Below are positions 43,090 through 51,365 of a stretch of 64,000 nt of DNA, in pieces. The position numbers and the translations under genes are program-made. The stretch covers positions 1 to 64,000 of the forward strand of contig NZ_SCVH01000154.1 of assembly GCF_004296935.1 (NCBI RefSeq), in the 5' to 3' direction. This DNA is from Reyranella sp. (GTDB taxonomy: Bacteria > Pseudomonadota > Alphaproteobacteria > Reyranellales > Reyranellaceae). Below the pieces are notes generated by a model. That model did no database searches, was not told where the DNA came from, and saw nothing but the letters and a program-made list of their open reading frames with translations. How positions within the stretch are numbered: position 1 is the first letter of the stretch; each line of letters begins with the position of its first letter.

Positions 43090-44520
43090 CTACGAGGGAT
43101 TGGCGCCGGCGATCGCCTTGACCTCGAGGAATTCCTCCATGCCGAACTTGCCCCATTCGCGGCCGTTGCCGGACTGCTTGTAGCCGCCGAACGGGGCGGT
43201 GCGCTCGTTCGGCACGCCATTGAGGTTGACGTTGCCGGCGCGGATCTGCCGGCCGACGCGGTTGGCGCTTTCGACCGAGCCGGCCGAGACGTAGCCGGCA
43301 AGGCCGTAGGGCGTGTCGTTGGCGATCTTGACCGCGTCGGCTTCGTCCTTGGCGCCGAGGATGGTGATCACCGGTCCGAAGATCTCCTCGCGGGCCACCG
43401 TCATGTCGTTGGTGACGTCGGCGAAGATGGTCGGGCGGACGTAGAAGCCCTTGTTGACGCCCTCGGGCAGGCCGGGGCCGCCGGCGACCAGCGTGGCGCC
43501 CTCGTCGATGCCCTTCTTGATCAGCGCCTGGATCTTGTCCCATTGCGTGCGATTGACCACGGGCCCCATGGTGATGCCCTCGGCCTTGGGGTCGCCCACC
43601 TTCGTCTTGTCGGCGACGCCTTTGGCGATCGCCGCCACTTCCTTCATCTTCGCCGCCGGCACGATCATGCGCGTCGGCGCGTTGCAGGACTGGCCCGAGT
43701 TATTGAACACCGAGGCCACGCCGCCCGAGACCGCCTTGAGGAAATCGGCATCTTCCAGGATGACGTTCGGCGACTTGCCGCCGAGTTCCTGGCTGACGCG
43801 CTTCACGGTATTGGCGGCGCGCTTGGCGACGTCGATGCCGGCGCGGGTCGAGCCCGTGAACGAGATCATGTCGATGCCGGTGTGTTCGCTCATCGCGACG
43901 CCGACATCGGGGCCGAGGCCGTTCACGAGGTTGAACACGCCCTTGGGCACGCCCGCGTCATGCATGACTTCGGCGAAGATCAAGGCCGAGGTCGGCGTGA
44001 ACTCCGACGGCTTAAGAAGCATGGTGCAGCCGGCGGCGATCGCGGGCGCCACCTTGCAGGCGATCTGGTTGAGCGGCCAGTTCCACGGCGTGATCATGCC
44101 GATGACGCCGACCGGCTCGCGCACGACGATGGCTGAGCCGACCTTTTCCTCGAAGTGATAGTCCTTCAGCACCTGCAAGGTCGACATCAGGTGGCCGAGG
44201 CCCGATCCCGCCTGCGCGCGCTCGGCCATCATCATCGGCGCGCCCATCTCGTCGGAGATGGCGAGCGCGATGTCCTTGGCGCGGGCCTTGTAGGCCTCGA
44301 TCATCCTGGTGAGCAGCTCGATGCGCTCCTCCCGGGTCGTCACCGAGAAGGTTTCGAACGCGCGGCGGGCCGCGGCGACCGCCTTGTCGACGTCCGCCTT
44401 CGAGCCGACGGCCACGTCATAGAGACGCTCTTCGGTGGCCGGATTGACCACCGGGACGGTCTTCATGACGGCCGGATCGACCCAGGCGCCGTCGATGTAG
44501 AACTTCATGCGATTGACCAT
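43090..44520 (-). CDS. NAD(P)-dependent aldehyde dehydrogenase
   Basis: A 476-residue ALDH-superfamily enzyme oxidising an aldehyde to the acid. It carries the coenzyme loop FTGSTRAG, catalytic Glu in SQELGGKSPN, catalytic Cys in VFNNSGQSCNAPTRM and the EEIFGPVI block. TPWNWPLNQIACKVAPAIAA is the usual NAD-binding stretch. ATG 44520 follows GAGGTGC and starts at the family's normal N-terminus; the in-frame start at 44643 adds 41 atypical residues. Substrate unknown. Confidence 0.9.
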   Translation of the reverse strand: MVNRMKFYIDGAWVDPAVMKTVPVVNPATEERLYDVAVGSKADVDKAVAAARRAFETFSVTTREERIELLTRMIEAYKARAKDIALAISDEMGAPMMMAERAQAGSGLGHLMSTLQVLKDYHFEEKVGSAIVVREPVGVIGMITPWNWPLNQIACKVAPAIAAGCTMLLKPSEFTPTSALIFAEVMHDAGVPKGVFNLVNGLGPDVGVAMSEHTGIDMISFTGSTRAGIDVAKRAANTVKRVSQELGGKSPNVILEDADFLKAVSGGVASVFNNSGQSCNAPTRMIVPAAKMKEVAAIAKGVADKTKVGDPKAEGITMGPVVNRTQWDKIQALIKKGIDEGATLVAGGPGLPEGVNKGFYVRPTIFADVTNDMTVAREEIFGPVITILGAKDEADAVKIANDTPYGLAGYVSAGSVESANRVGRQIRAGNVNLNGVPNERTAPFGGYKQSGNGREWGKFGMEEFLEVKAIAGANPS

Positions 44521-44754
44521 GGCGCACCTCGTTGAAATCCAGGTTGAAATCCGGGGGCCGCTGCAGGCGCGGCCCGAACGGGCCAGACGATAAGGCTGGC
44601 CGGCCGCAATTCCTACGTCGTTCTTTTCGATGAATTCCGCCAATCGGCCGACTTCAGACGTCGGACCGGCGGCGATGCTTCATGTTTCCCGGCCGGCATG
44701 CCTGCTATCCTGACCCCTCTCGATCACACGCGCAGGGACGCACGGTTTCGACTC

Positions 44755-45435
44755 ATGGATTTTCAGGAACTGGTGCATAGCCGCCGCAGCGTCAGGGGCT
44801 TCAGGAACCAGACGGTGCCGAAGGCGCTGATCCGCGAGATCATCGAGGATGCCAAGCGCGCGCCGTCGTCGATGAACAGCCAGCCGTGGCATGTCCACGT
44901 CCTCACCGGCGGGCCGCTGGAGCAGGTCCGTCGCCGCAACATGGAGGAGATGGCGGCGGGCAAGAAACCGAAACGGGACATCTTCACCCACGGCCCCTAC
45001 GAGGGCGTCCATCGCACGCGCCAGGTCGACATCGCCAAGCAGCTGTTCGCCGCCATGGGGATCGCCCGCGACGACAAGGCGATGCGCCAGGACTGGGTGC
45101 TGCGCGGTTTCAGGCAGTTCGATGCGCCAGTCTCGCTGGTGCTCACCTACGATCGCGTCCTCGATCCCGGCGCCACTTGCCACTTCGATCTGGGCGCGCT
45201 CTGCTACGGCATCGTGCTGGCGGCCTGGGATCGCGGCATCGGCGCGGTCGTGAACGGCCAGGGCATCTCCCGCTCCGACATCGTGCGCGAGGTGGCCGAC
45301 ATCCCCGACGACGAAGCGATCATGACCTGCATCGCGATGGGCTATCCCGACGAGGCCTTCCCGGCGAATGCGGTCCGCTCCGAACGCCAGCCGGCCGATG
45401 CGTTCGTCCGCTACGTCGGCTTCGCGGAGGACTGA
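44755..45435 (+). CDS. Nitroreductase-family FMN oxidoreductase
   Basis: A 226-residue flavoprotein. FQELVHSRRSVRGFRNQTVP binds the FMN phosphate, DAKRAPSSMNSQPWHVHVLT follows, and GIGAVVNGQGISRSDIVREV plus IAMGYPDEAFPAN complete the fold. It may reduce nitroaromatics or quinones. The gene is divergent from the aldehyde dehydrogenase across 234 bp with no other obvious gene. Confidence 0.86.
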   Translation: MDFQELVHSRRSVRGFRNQTVPKALIREIIEDAKRAPSSMNSQPWHVHVLTGGPLEQVRRRNMEEMAAGKKPKRDIFTHGPYEGVHRTRQVDIAKQLFAAMGIARDDKAMRQDWVLRGFRQFDAPVSLVLTYDRVLDPGATCHFDLGALCYGIVLAAWDRGIGAVVNGQGISRSDIVREVADIPDDEAIMTCIAMGYPDEAFPANAVRSERQPADAFVRYVGFAED

Positions 45436-45443
45436 TCCCCCCG

Positions 45444-46097
45444 CTATCGCGTCGGCTGAAGGGGCGATGGCTGCAGAGGAGTCGGCTGAAGGGGAGTCGG
45501 CTGAAGGGGAGAGCTGGCGGGTGCTGTGCCCGCGGTTCGGGTCGTGGCTTGAACGCTCGGCCCTGGGGCAGTCGGCGGCGGTTGATCGGTTGGTTGCTGC
45601 TGCTGTTGCTGTTGTTGCTGATCCACAAATCGCGCCGCAGAGGTCATGTACAGGTACTGGTCTGCGCCCGCCGTTCGGCCTTCCTTGAAGACGTCGATGG
45701 CGCGAGCCCGGTCGCCGGCTTTCCAGAACGCTTCCGAGACGTCGCCATAGACCACGCCGGTGGCACTTGCCCTGGTCTCGAGGCCGGTCAACCGCAACGC
45801 CGCCTTGGCACTCCTGAAGCTGCTTTCTCCGCCCATTCGATCGCCGTCCAGGATCTGGTAACGGGCGAGCGTGCCGTAGGCCAGGGCGAGCGTGCCGCAA
45901 TTGACGGTGACTTTCGGCGAGCACTGGTCGGCGGTGGCAAAGCGGGCCACCTCTTTCCGGGCGAGGACGGTGGCCGCTTTCTGATCGCCGCTGTCGGAGG
46001 CTTCCATGGCCGCCACCTGGAAGGAAGGGTCGCTGGCACAGGATGTCATCGCCAGGACACACGCCGCGACCACGACCAGCTTCTCGAGCCCGCCCAT
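45444..46097 (-). CDS. Lipoprotein with poly-Gln tract and Pro-Gln repeats
   Basis: A 217-residue product with a lipoprotein signal (MGGLEKLVVVAACVLAMTSC) and a helical, TPR-like middle (ALAYGTLARYQILDGDR, GVVYGDVSEAFWKAGDRARA). Then comes a run of nine Gln near residue 160 and a C-terminus of repeated PLQPT units. The repeats come from about four 15-bp units at 45451-45509 and could vary in number. Function unknown. Confidence 0.65.
   Translation of the reverse strand: MGGLEKLVVVAACVLAMTSCASDPSFQVAAMEASDSGDQKAATVLARKEVARFATADQCSPKVTVNCGTLALAYGTLARYQILDGDRMGGESSFRSAKAALRLTGLETRASATGVVYGDVSEAFWKAGDRARAIDVFKEGRTAGADQYLYMTSAARFVDQQQQQQQQQPTDQPPPTAPGPSVQATTRTAGTAPASSPLQPTPLQPTPLQPSPLQPTR
45451..45509. 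repeat. Four imperfect 15-bp tandem repeats
   Basis: GTCGGCTGAAGGGG begins at 45451, 45481 and 45496, with a degenerate unit at 45466. The repeat encodes the PLQPT tail of the minus-strand lipoprotein, and its period (15 bp) keeps the frame. Confidence 0.75.
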
Positions 46098-46319
46098 TTC
46101 CCATCCTCAGAACACAAGCCTCAAGAACGGGGGGCCGATGGCTCGACCCCCGGCACCAATCTGGCATGTGAGATGCCGAAAAGGTAATGAAACCAATGCG
46201 TTATCGGCTAAAATTACTGTGGCAAAAATGCAACATTTGTTGGACGGACGGGTTCGCCTTCGCCACAATGGCCTGAACCGCTGGGCGCCCTGCATCGGGG
46301 CCAAGGGAGACCAAAGTTC

Positions 46320-46979
46320 ATGGCGTTGAGAAACCGGATCCTGCTGCTGGCCACCCTGGCCTTTTTCGGGACGGCGGGTGTTCTTTCTCCCGCCTTTGCC
46401 CAGGTCAAGGCGCCCGCCAAGGCGAAGCTGAAGCCTGCGGCCCCCAAAGCAGCCGCGAAGGCCGATCCGACGGATACCGTTTCCGATCAACTCAATGCCA
46501 AATGGCAGCAGGAGAACGGCGTGTACGCCGGCTTCACGCAGGCGGCGCCTGCCGTGGCCGCCGTGGTCCCGGTCTCCTTCGCCACCCCCGCCGTCGCCAA
46601 CGATTGGGGCGACCGCCTGGTCTCGCGCGCCATGAACTACCTGGGCACGCCCTATCGCTACGGCGGCACCTCGCCGAAGACGGGCTTCGACTGCAGCGGC
46701 TTCGTCTACTACCTCTACGGCGCGGTCTTCGGACAACGGATTCCGCGCATGCCGCACGAGATGGCGCGCGAGGGCACGCCTGTCGCGCGCAGCGACCTGC
46801 AGCGCGGAGACCTCGTCTTCTTCGGCTCCCGCGGCACCTTCACCCACATCGGAATCTACGCGGGCAACGACCAGTTCGTTCATGCCACGCATCGCGGCTC
46901 GCCCGTGATGGTGACGCACCTCGACTCCGACTACTTCCGCACCCGCTTCATGACGGCGGTGAGGCTGTCTCCGCAGTAG
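46320..46979 (+). CDS. Secreted NlpC/P60-family cell-wall hydrolase
   Basis: A 219-residue exported peptidase. A signal peptide ends at SPAFA (near residue 27) and is followed by an Ala/Lys/Pro linker. The NlpC/P60 domain from residue 95 has catalytic Cys in KTGFDCSGFVYYLY, His in GTFTHIGIYAGND and the third polar position at FVHATH. It likely cleaves stem peptides of peptidoglycan. Single gene; the upstream gap of 222 bp holds nothing else obvious. Confidence 0.88.
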   Translation: MALRNRILLLATLAFFGTAGVLSPAFAQVKAPAKAKLKPAAPKAAAKADPTDTVSDQLNAKWQQENGVYAGFTQAAPAVAAVVPVSFATPAVANDWGDRLVSRAMNYLGTPYRYGGTSPKTGFDCSGFVYYLYGAVFGQRIPRMPHEMAREGTPVARSDLQRGDLVFFGSRGTFTHIGIYAGNDQFVHATHRGSPVMVTHLDSDYFRTRFMTAVRLSPQ

Positions 46980-47016
46980 CGGCGCCGACGGCGTCCTGCC
47001 CTCTTTCCCGAGCGGA

Positions 47017-47063
47017 GCGGAGCATCGCCGGAGCTTCGAGCGGACAAGATTGGGACAGCTTCG
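47017..47063. repeat. Copy 1 of a 47-bp dispersed repeat
   Basis: The segment from GCGGAGCATCGCCGGAGC to TTGGGACAGCTTCG matches 48493-48539 at about 44 of 47 positions. This copy is intergenic, between two convergent genes. Confidence 0.75.
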
Positions 47064-47090
47064 CCAAAGAGGCAGCTGCACCCGTTGCTC

Positions 47091-48080
47091 TCATTCAATC
47101 AGTTCGCTGGCGAGCGCGAGCAAGTGCGGTGGCAGCGCAAGGTCCAGCATCCTTGCCGTCCGCACGTTGAGCACCAGTTCAAAAACAGTCGGAGTCTGCA
47201 CCGGCAAATTCGCGGGCTTTTCGCCCCTGAGGATGCGGTCTACGTAACCTGCAGCCTGCACCATCCGCTCGCGGCGATCGACGCCGTAGGACATCAGTCC
47301 ACCAGCGCGAGGGAAGGCAACATTCGAATACATCGCGGGCAGCCGATGCCTGGCGGCCAGTCCGACGATCAGCTCGCGATGGCCGAGTGCCGTGGCGCCG
47401 GCAAGCACCAGCAACCCGGTATTGGGCTCTCCCGTGGCTTCGCTGACAGACCGCTCGATATCGGCGCTGTTGCCGATATCGATGGCGACGCTGCGCAGGC
47501 CCAATCCCGGGGCGGCGCCCTCGATGACCGGCAACGTCACTGTCGCCTGAGGATTGGAGCTTTTCAGGACGGCAACGCGCGTCAGGCCAGGAGAAATCTC
47601 CTTGAGAAGCTGCAGCCATTTGGATGCGATGTCGGCAGAGAATGAGATAAAGCCCGTGGCGTTTCCGCCAGGGCGGGCAAGGCTCGAGACCAAACCCAAC
47701 GCCACAGGATCGGTGTCGGTAACGAACACGACGGGTACGGATCGGGTCAGCCGCAGCACGGATACGAGCGCCGTGCCGCCCGTCGTCAGAATGACGTCGG
47801 GTTTCAGCTCGAGCAGTTCGGCAGCCTGGAGAGCGGCGCGATCCGCATTGCCAACCGTACGACGATACTCGATTCGGACATTGCGGCCGTCGGTCCACCC
47901 ACGCCGATCGAGGGCTTCCTGGAGCGCGGCAAGATGCGCCGTTCCTTCCGGATCGGCATCGGCATAGCCGGTGAGAATGCCTACCACGCGCTTGCCTCCG
48001 GCTTGTGCCAGTACGCGGTGGGGAACGCTGCCGGCAGCGACCGCTGCAGGGGGGCCGCCGAGAAACAAGCGCCGCTTCAC
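47091..48080 (-). CDS. ABC transporter substrate-binding protein (TrpX-like)
   Basis: A 329-residue periplasmic binding protein of the TrpX/DUF534 type. It has an exported N-terminus (MKRRLFLGGPPAAVAAG), GKRVVGILTGYADADPEG, NVRIEYRRTVGNADRAALQA and VPVVFVTDTDPVALGLV, all standard blocks for this group. No cognate permease or ATPase is adjacent, so it is an orphan. The ligand is unknown, possibly an amino acid or aromatic compound. Confidence 0.84.
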   Translation of the reverse strand: MKRRLFLGGPPAAVAAGSVPHRVLAQAGGKRVVGILTGYADADPEGTAHLAALQEALDRRGWTDGRNVRIEYRRTVGNADRAALQAAELLELKPDVILTTGGTALVSVLRLTRSVPVVFVTDTDPVALGLVSSLARPGGNATGFISFSADIASKWLQLLKEISPGLTRVAVLKSSNPQATVTLPVIEGAAPGLGLRSVAIDIGNSADIERSVSEATGEPNTGLLVLAGATALGHRELIVGLAARHRLPAMYSNVAFPRAGGLMSYGVDRRERMVQAAGYVDRILRGEKPANLPVQTPTVFELVLNVRTARMLDLALPPHLLALASELIE

Positions 48081-48230
48081 ATCCTCTCCTCAATCCATCG
48101 CTTTACCGCACACTCTATAGCCCGGATTGGTCACCGCCGCTTGTCCCCGTGAGCCGCGGGCGTGAATGCATCCCTACCGACTGCTATTTGAGCTACAGTT
48201 GCGACATCCTGTGAGGCTGTTGTTTCCGCC

Positions 48231-48542
48231 ATGACCCTGCCGCCCGGTGCGCACGAAGCGGCGCGCCGCCACCTGGAAGAGCGCATAGAAGCCTTCATCG
48301 CCGGCCATGAGGCGAGCGGACAGCCGCCGGACGCCTTTGCCGGCGAGTATCTGGTGCGCGCCCTCGCCAGCCTGAAGGCCGGCGACTATGCCGCCGGCGA
48401 GGCGCGGCTGCGGCTGGCCGAGACGCCGGCCGAGCGCCGTTCGCCCGAGGACATCGCCCGAGTTCCGACGGGGTACGCGCTGCTGTCGACGGCGGAGCTT
48501 CGCCGGAGCTTCGAGCGGACGAAGTTGGGACAGCTTCGGTAG
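48231..48542 (+). CDS. Small hypothetical protein with repeat-derived C-terminus
   Basis: A 103-residue soluble protein. The first 85 residues look like a genuine helical domain (AARRHLEERIEAFIAGHEAS, EYLVRALASLKAGDYAAGEA). The last 17 or so (TAELRRSFERTKLGQLR) are encoded by copy 2 of a 47-bp dispersed repeat whose other copy is non-coding. The native end was therefore probably replaced by repeat insertion. Confidence 0.6.
   Translation: MTLPPGAHEAARRHLEERIEAFIAGHEASGQPPDAFAGEYLVRALASLKAGDYAAGEARLRLAETPAERRSPEDIARVPTGYALLSTAELRRSFERTKLGQLR
48493..48539. repeat. Copy 2 of the 47-bp dispersed repeat, inside a coding end
   Basis: Matches 47017-47063 with about three differences. It supplies the C-terminal codons of the gene at 48231-48542, three bases before the stop. 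Confidence 0.75.
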
Positions 48543-48577
48543 GGCAAATTCCGACGAGACGTCGTCACCTTCATACT

Positions 48578-48601
48578 CCTCTCCCCCTAACGGGGGAGAG
48601 G
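48578..48601. repeat. Palindromic CCTCTCCCCC/GGGGGAGAGG element
   Basis: A perfect 10-bp inverted repeat with TAAC loop lies between a rightward and a leftward gene end. It shares its core with the palindrome at 23466-23483 and could act as a bidirectional hairpin. Confidence 0.62.
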
Positions 48602-48610
48602 AACAAAAAA

Positions 48611-49600
48611 TCATCGAATCGATGCTGCTCGGCCAGCGAGAATGGCTTCGACGATCTCCTGGACCTCGAGGGCGTCGGCCAGGGTCGCGAGATGATGCGG
48701 CTCGCCGCGGGCGAGTTTGGCCACGCCTTCGAGCTGGCGCCTGAGGGCCAGCGGCCGGGCCTCTGCCTGCGGCAGGGCATCCGGCGCCGGCTGCCACGTG
48801 CCGTCGACCAGGCGCCGCTCGGCGATCGACCAGTCGCAGAGCCGGACCGCGCCCTTGTCGCCTTCCAGCATCCAGATGTTGTGATCGTCCTTCGGCGTCT
48901 CGCCGACCGCGCCTTTGAGCGTGACCGGCAGGTCGCCCGCCTGCAGGGTCGCGGCGATGCGCCGTTCGGACTTGCCGGCTTCCGGAAAAGACGCCTTGCC
49001 GGCGAGACCCTGCAACGGCCCGACGAGCCGCCGCGACAGAAAGAGGAAATGCGAGACGACCTCGCGCGTGAAACCACCCTGCGCCGGCCCGTCCAGCCAG
49101 CCCGCCGCATCGGCCTGCCAGCCGCGCGGCCACTTGGCGAAGCCCACCTCGATCGCGATGCGGCGCGGCGTGCCGATCTCGCCGCCCTCGATCCAGCGCC
49201 GGATCGTCGCCACGGCCGGCGACGAGGCGAAAGGAAAGTTCACCGCGCCGCGATCGCCGGCCTCCGCCACGAACGCGCGCGCATCGGCGACATCGACCGC
49301 CAGCGGCTTCTCGCAGAATACGCTCTTGCCGGCGGCCAGCGCCGCGCGGGCGTGCGGGAGATGCGAGGCCGGGGGCGAGGCGATGTAGGTGCAGTCGCTC
49401 GCCGCAATGACGGCAGCCGCATCGGCGAGGCGCGGCACCTGGGGAAAGGCCTTTGCCATGCGCTGCATCGCTTCAGGCGCGGGATCCCAGATGCCGCAGG
49501 CCTGCACCAGCCCGGGGTCCTGCTGGAGAATCGCGTTGAGCAGCCGCTCTCCCATGATGCCGGCGCCGATGATGCCGATCGCAACGCTGTCGTGTTTCAT
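48611..49600 (-). CDS. Gfo/Idh/MocA-family oxidoreductase
   Basis: A 329-residue NAD(P)-dependent dehydrogenase. Rossmann motif GIIGAGIMGERLL at residues 9-21, then the EKPLA signature (KSVFCEKPLAVDVA) with the catalytic Lys. The C-terminal part carries RIAIEVGFAKWPRGW and HNIWMLEGDKGAVRL. The substrate, probably a sugar or cyclitol, cannot be read from the sequence. Confidence 0.84.
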   Translation of the reverse strand: MKHDSVAIGIIGAGIMGERLLNAILQQDPGLVQACGIWDPAPEAMQRMAKAFPQVPRLADAAAVIAASDCTYIASPPASHLPHARAALAAGKSVFCEKPLAVDVADARAFVAEAGDRGAVNFPFASSPAVATIRRWIEGGEIGTPRRIAIEVGFAKWPRGWQADAAGWLDGPAQGGFTREVVSHFLFLSRRLVGPLQGLAGKASFPEAGKSERRIAATLQAGDLPVTLKGAVGETPKDDHNIWMLEGDKGAVRLCDWSIAERRLVDGTWQPAPDALPQAEARPLALRRQLEGVAKLARGEPHHLATLADALEVQEIVEAILAGRAASIR

Positions 49601-49686
49601 ACCTGTGACCGCAGCCCCTCTTGCCGTTGGGTGTCGGGGTAGTTGTACGGCGTCAGCGGAAAGCGGTCACCCCAGAGCGTGATATT

Positions 49687-49732
49687 CCGTCGTCTCGACC
49701 GGAGCGCGCAACGCGGCGTGGAGAGACGACGG
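49687..49732. repeat. Inverted repeat in the gap after an MFS gene
   Basis: CCGTCGTCTC (49687-49696) pairs with GAGACGACGG (49723-49732) across a 26-nt GC-rich loop. It is the only evident feature in the 148 bp between the two leftward genes and could act as a terminator-like hairpin. Confidence 0.55.
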
Positions 49733-49748
49733 GAATTCTTTTCTCTTC

Positions 49749-51365
49749 TCAGCGCCAGGCAGGCCGCCGGACCTGCTGCTGCGAGCGCGACAGCAGCGCC
49801 GCCGGGATCAGGGCCAGGAGCGACACGATCGCGATCACGATGAAGGTGTCGGAGAAGGCCAGCATCTGGGCCTGGGCATTCACCATCTGGCCGAGGAACT
49901 CCAGCGCCGCGGTCTTCTGCTGCTGGAACGGCAGGCCGGAGCGCTGCATGAGCTGCTCCATCTGGATGAGCAGGCGCTCGGTGGTGCGGTTGCCCCAGTC
50001 CTGGGTGGCGGTCAGCGCATCGGCATGGAAGCGCGTGCGGACCTCGAAGAAGGCCACGATCAGGTTGATGCCGAAGGCGCCGCCCAGCTGGCGCATGAAG
50101 TTGGCGACGCCGGCGCCCTGGCGCACCCGGTCGGGCGGCAGCGCCTTCAACGCCGAGGCGTTGAGGCTGGGGTTGATGAAGCCCAGGCCAAGCCGCGAGA
50201 CCATCACCATGCCGACCAGGGTCCAGAAGGTCGTATTGGCGTCGGCCCCGACCATCAGGGCGAAGCCCGCGGCGAACAGCACCAGGCCGCCGATGATCAT
50301 GATCGAGCCCGGCACGGCGTCCGACAGCCGCCCGGCCAGCGGAAAGATGAAGGCCAGCATCAACCCGGCCGGCATCATCATCAGCCCGGCGAGCAGTGGC
50401 GTGAAGCCCACCATGGTCTGGACGAACACCGGGATGATGTAGGTCGAGCCCATCATGCCGGCGCCGAAGATGAAGGCGATCACCGCGGTGGAGGCGAACT
50501 CGATGTTGGCGAAGATGCGCATGTCGAGCAGCGCCCTGGGCGTATGGAGCTCCCACAGCACGAAGCCCACGGCGGCCACGGTGCCGAGCACCAGGCGGAA
50601 GACGATGATGTCGGAGCCCCAGCCCTCGCGCTGGCCGTCGGCGATGCCCGTCATCAGGCCCCACAGCCCGACGCAGAGCAGCGCAAAGCCCAGCCAGTCG
50701 AAGGGCGGGATCTCGCGCGCCAGCGGCCGGGTCGGCATGAACAGCGCGCCCATGATGGCGGCAAGGCCGCAGAACGGCAGCGAGATGTAGAACACGTAGC
50801 GCCACGAGAAGTATTCGATCATCAGGCCGCCCAGGGTCGGGCCGATGGCCGGCGCGAAGACGACGCCGAGGCCAAAGATGCCCATCGCCGTGCCGCGCCG
50901 CTCGGGCGGGAAGACGGTGAAGATGGTGGCCATCACCAGCGGCTGGGCGATGCCGGCGCTGAAGCCCTGCAGCACGCGGGCGAAGATCAGCATGTCCTCG
51001 TTCGGCGCCATGCCGCCCATCACCGCGCCCAGGGAGAAGAAGAACAGCGCGCCGATGAAGGTGCGGCGCTCGCCCAGCACGCCCGACAGCCAGGCGTTCA
51101 GCAGCATGCCGGCGGTCATGGTCGCCATGTAGGCCGACGACATCCACTGCGCCTTGTCCTGGCCGATGCCGAAGGCGCCCATGACGTCGGGGACGGCCAC
51201 GTTGACGGTGGTCATGGCCAGCACCATCGCCACCACGCCCACCATGCCGGTGATGGTCACCAGCCAGCGGTAGGCCGGGCCATAGTGTTCGGCGAGAAAG
51301 GCCGCGTTCTGGATGGGGTTGGCCGGAGGCGGTGTGCCTCGCAGCGGTTCGTTAACGGACGTCAA
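49749..51365 (-). CDS. DHA2-family MFS multidrug exporter (EmrB-like) 1
   Basis: A 538-residue inner-membrane drug/proton antiporter with 14 predicted helices. Motif A is GVLGERRTFIGA, the DHA2 signature GVVFAPAIGPTLGGLMIEYF lies in helix 5, and GMMGSTYIIPVFVQTMVGFT lies mid-protein. The start overlaps the HlyD-like gene by 14 bp, and with the MarR gene upstream it forms a leftward marR-emrA-emrB operon. Confidence 0.9.
   Translation of the reverse strand: MTSVNEPLRGTPPPANPIQNAAFLAEHYGPAYRWLVTITGMVGVVAMVLAMTTVNVAVPDVMGAFGIGQDKAQWMSSAYMATMTAGMLLNAWLSGVLGERRTFIGALFFFSLGAVMGGMAPNEDMLIFARVLQGFSAGIAQPLVMATIFTVFPPERRGTAMGIFGLGVVFAPAIGPTLGGLMIEYFSWRYVFYISLPFCGLAAIMGALFMPTRPLAREIPPFDWLGFALLCVGLWGLMTGIADGQREGWGSDIIVFRLVLGTVAAVGFVLWELHTPRALLDMRIFANIEFASTAVIAFIFGAGMMGSTYIIPVFVQTMVGFTPLLAGLMMMPAGLMLAFIFPLAGRLSDAVPGSIMIIGGLVLFAAGFALMVGADANTTFWTLVGMVMVSRLGLGFINPSLNASALKALPPDRVRQGAGVANFMRQLGGAFGINLIVAFFEVRTRFHADALTATQDWGNRTTERLLIQMEQLMQRSGLPFQQQKTAALEFLGQMVNAQAQMLAFSDTFIVIAIVSLLALIPAALLSRSQQQVRRPAWR

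Noticed and set aside
43090..44643. Aldehyde dehydrogenase starting at 44643
   Set aside because: The extra 41 residues are unlike the family and lack a ribosome site; ATG 44520 has GAGGTGC upstream.
46107..47081. Minus-strand 324-codon frame opposite the NlpC/P60 gene
   Set aside because: Arg/Ala-rich antisense of a well supported hydrolase; its start lies in the 47-bp repeat.
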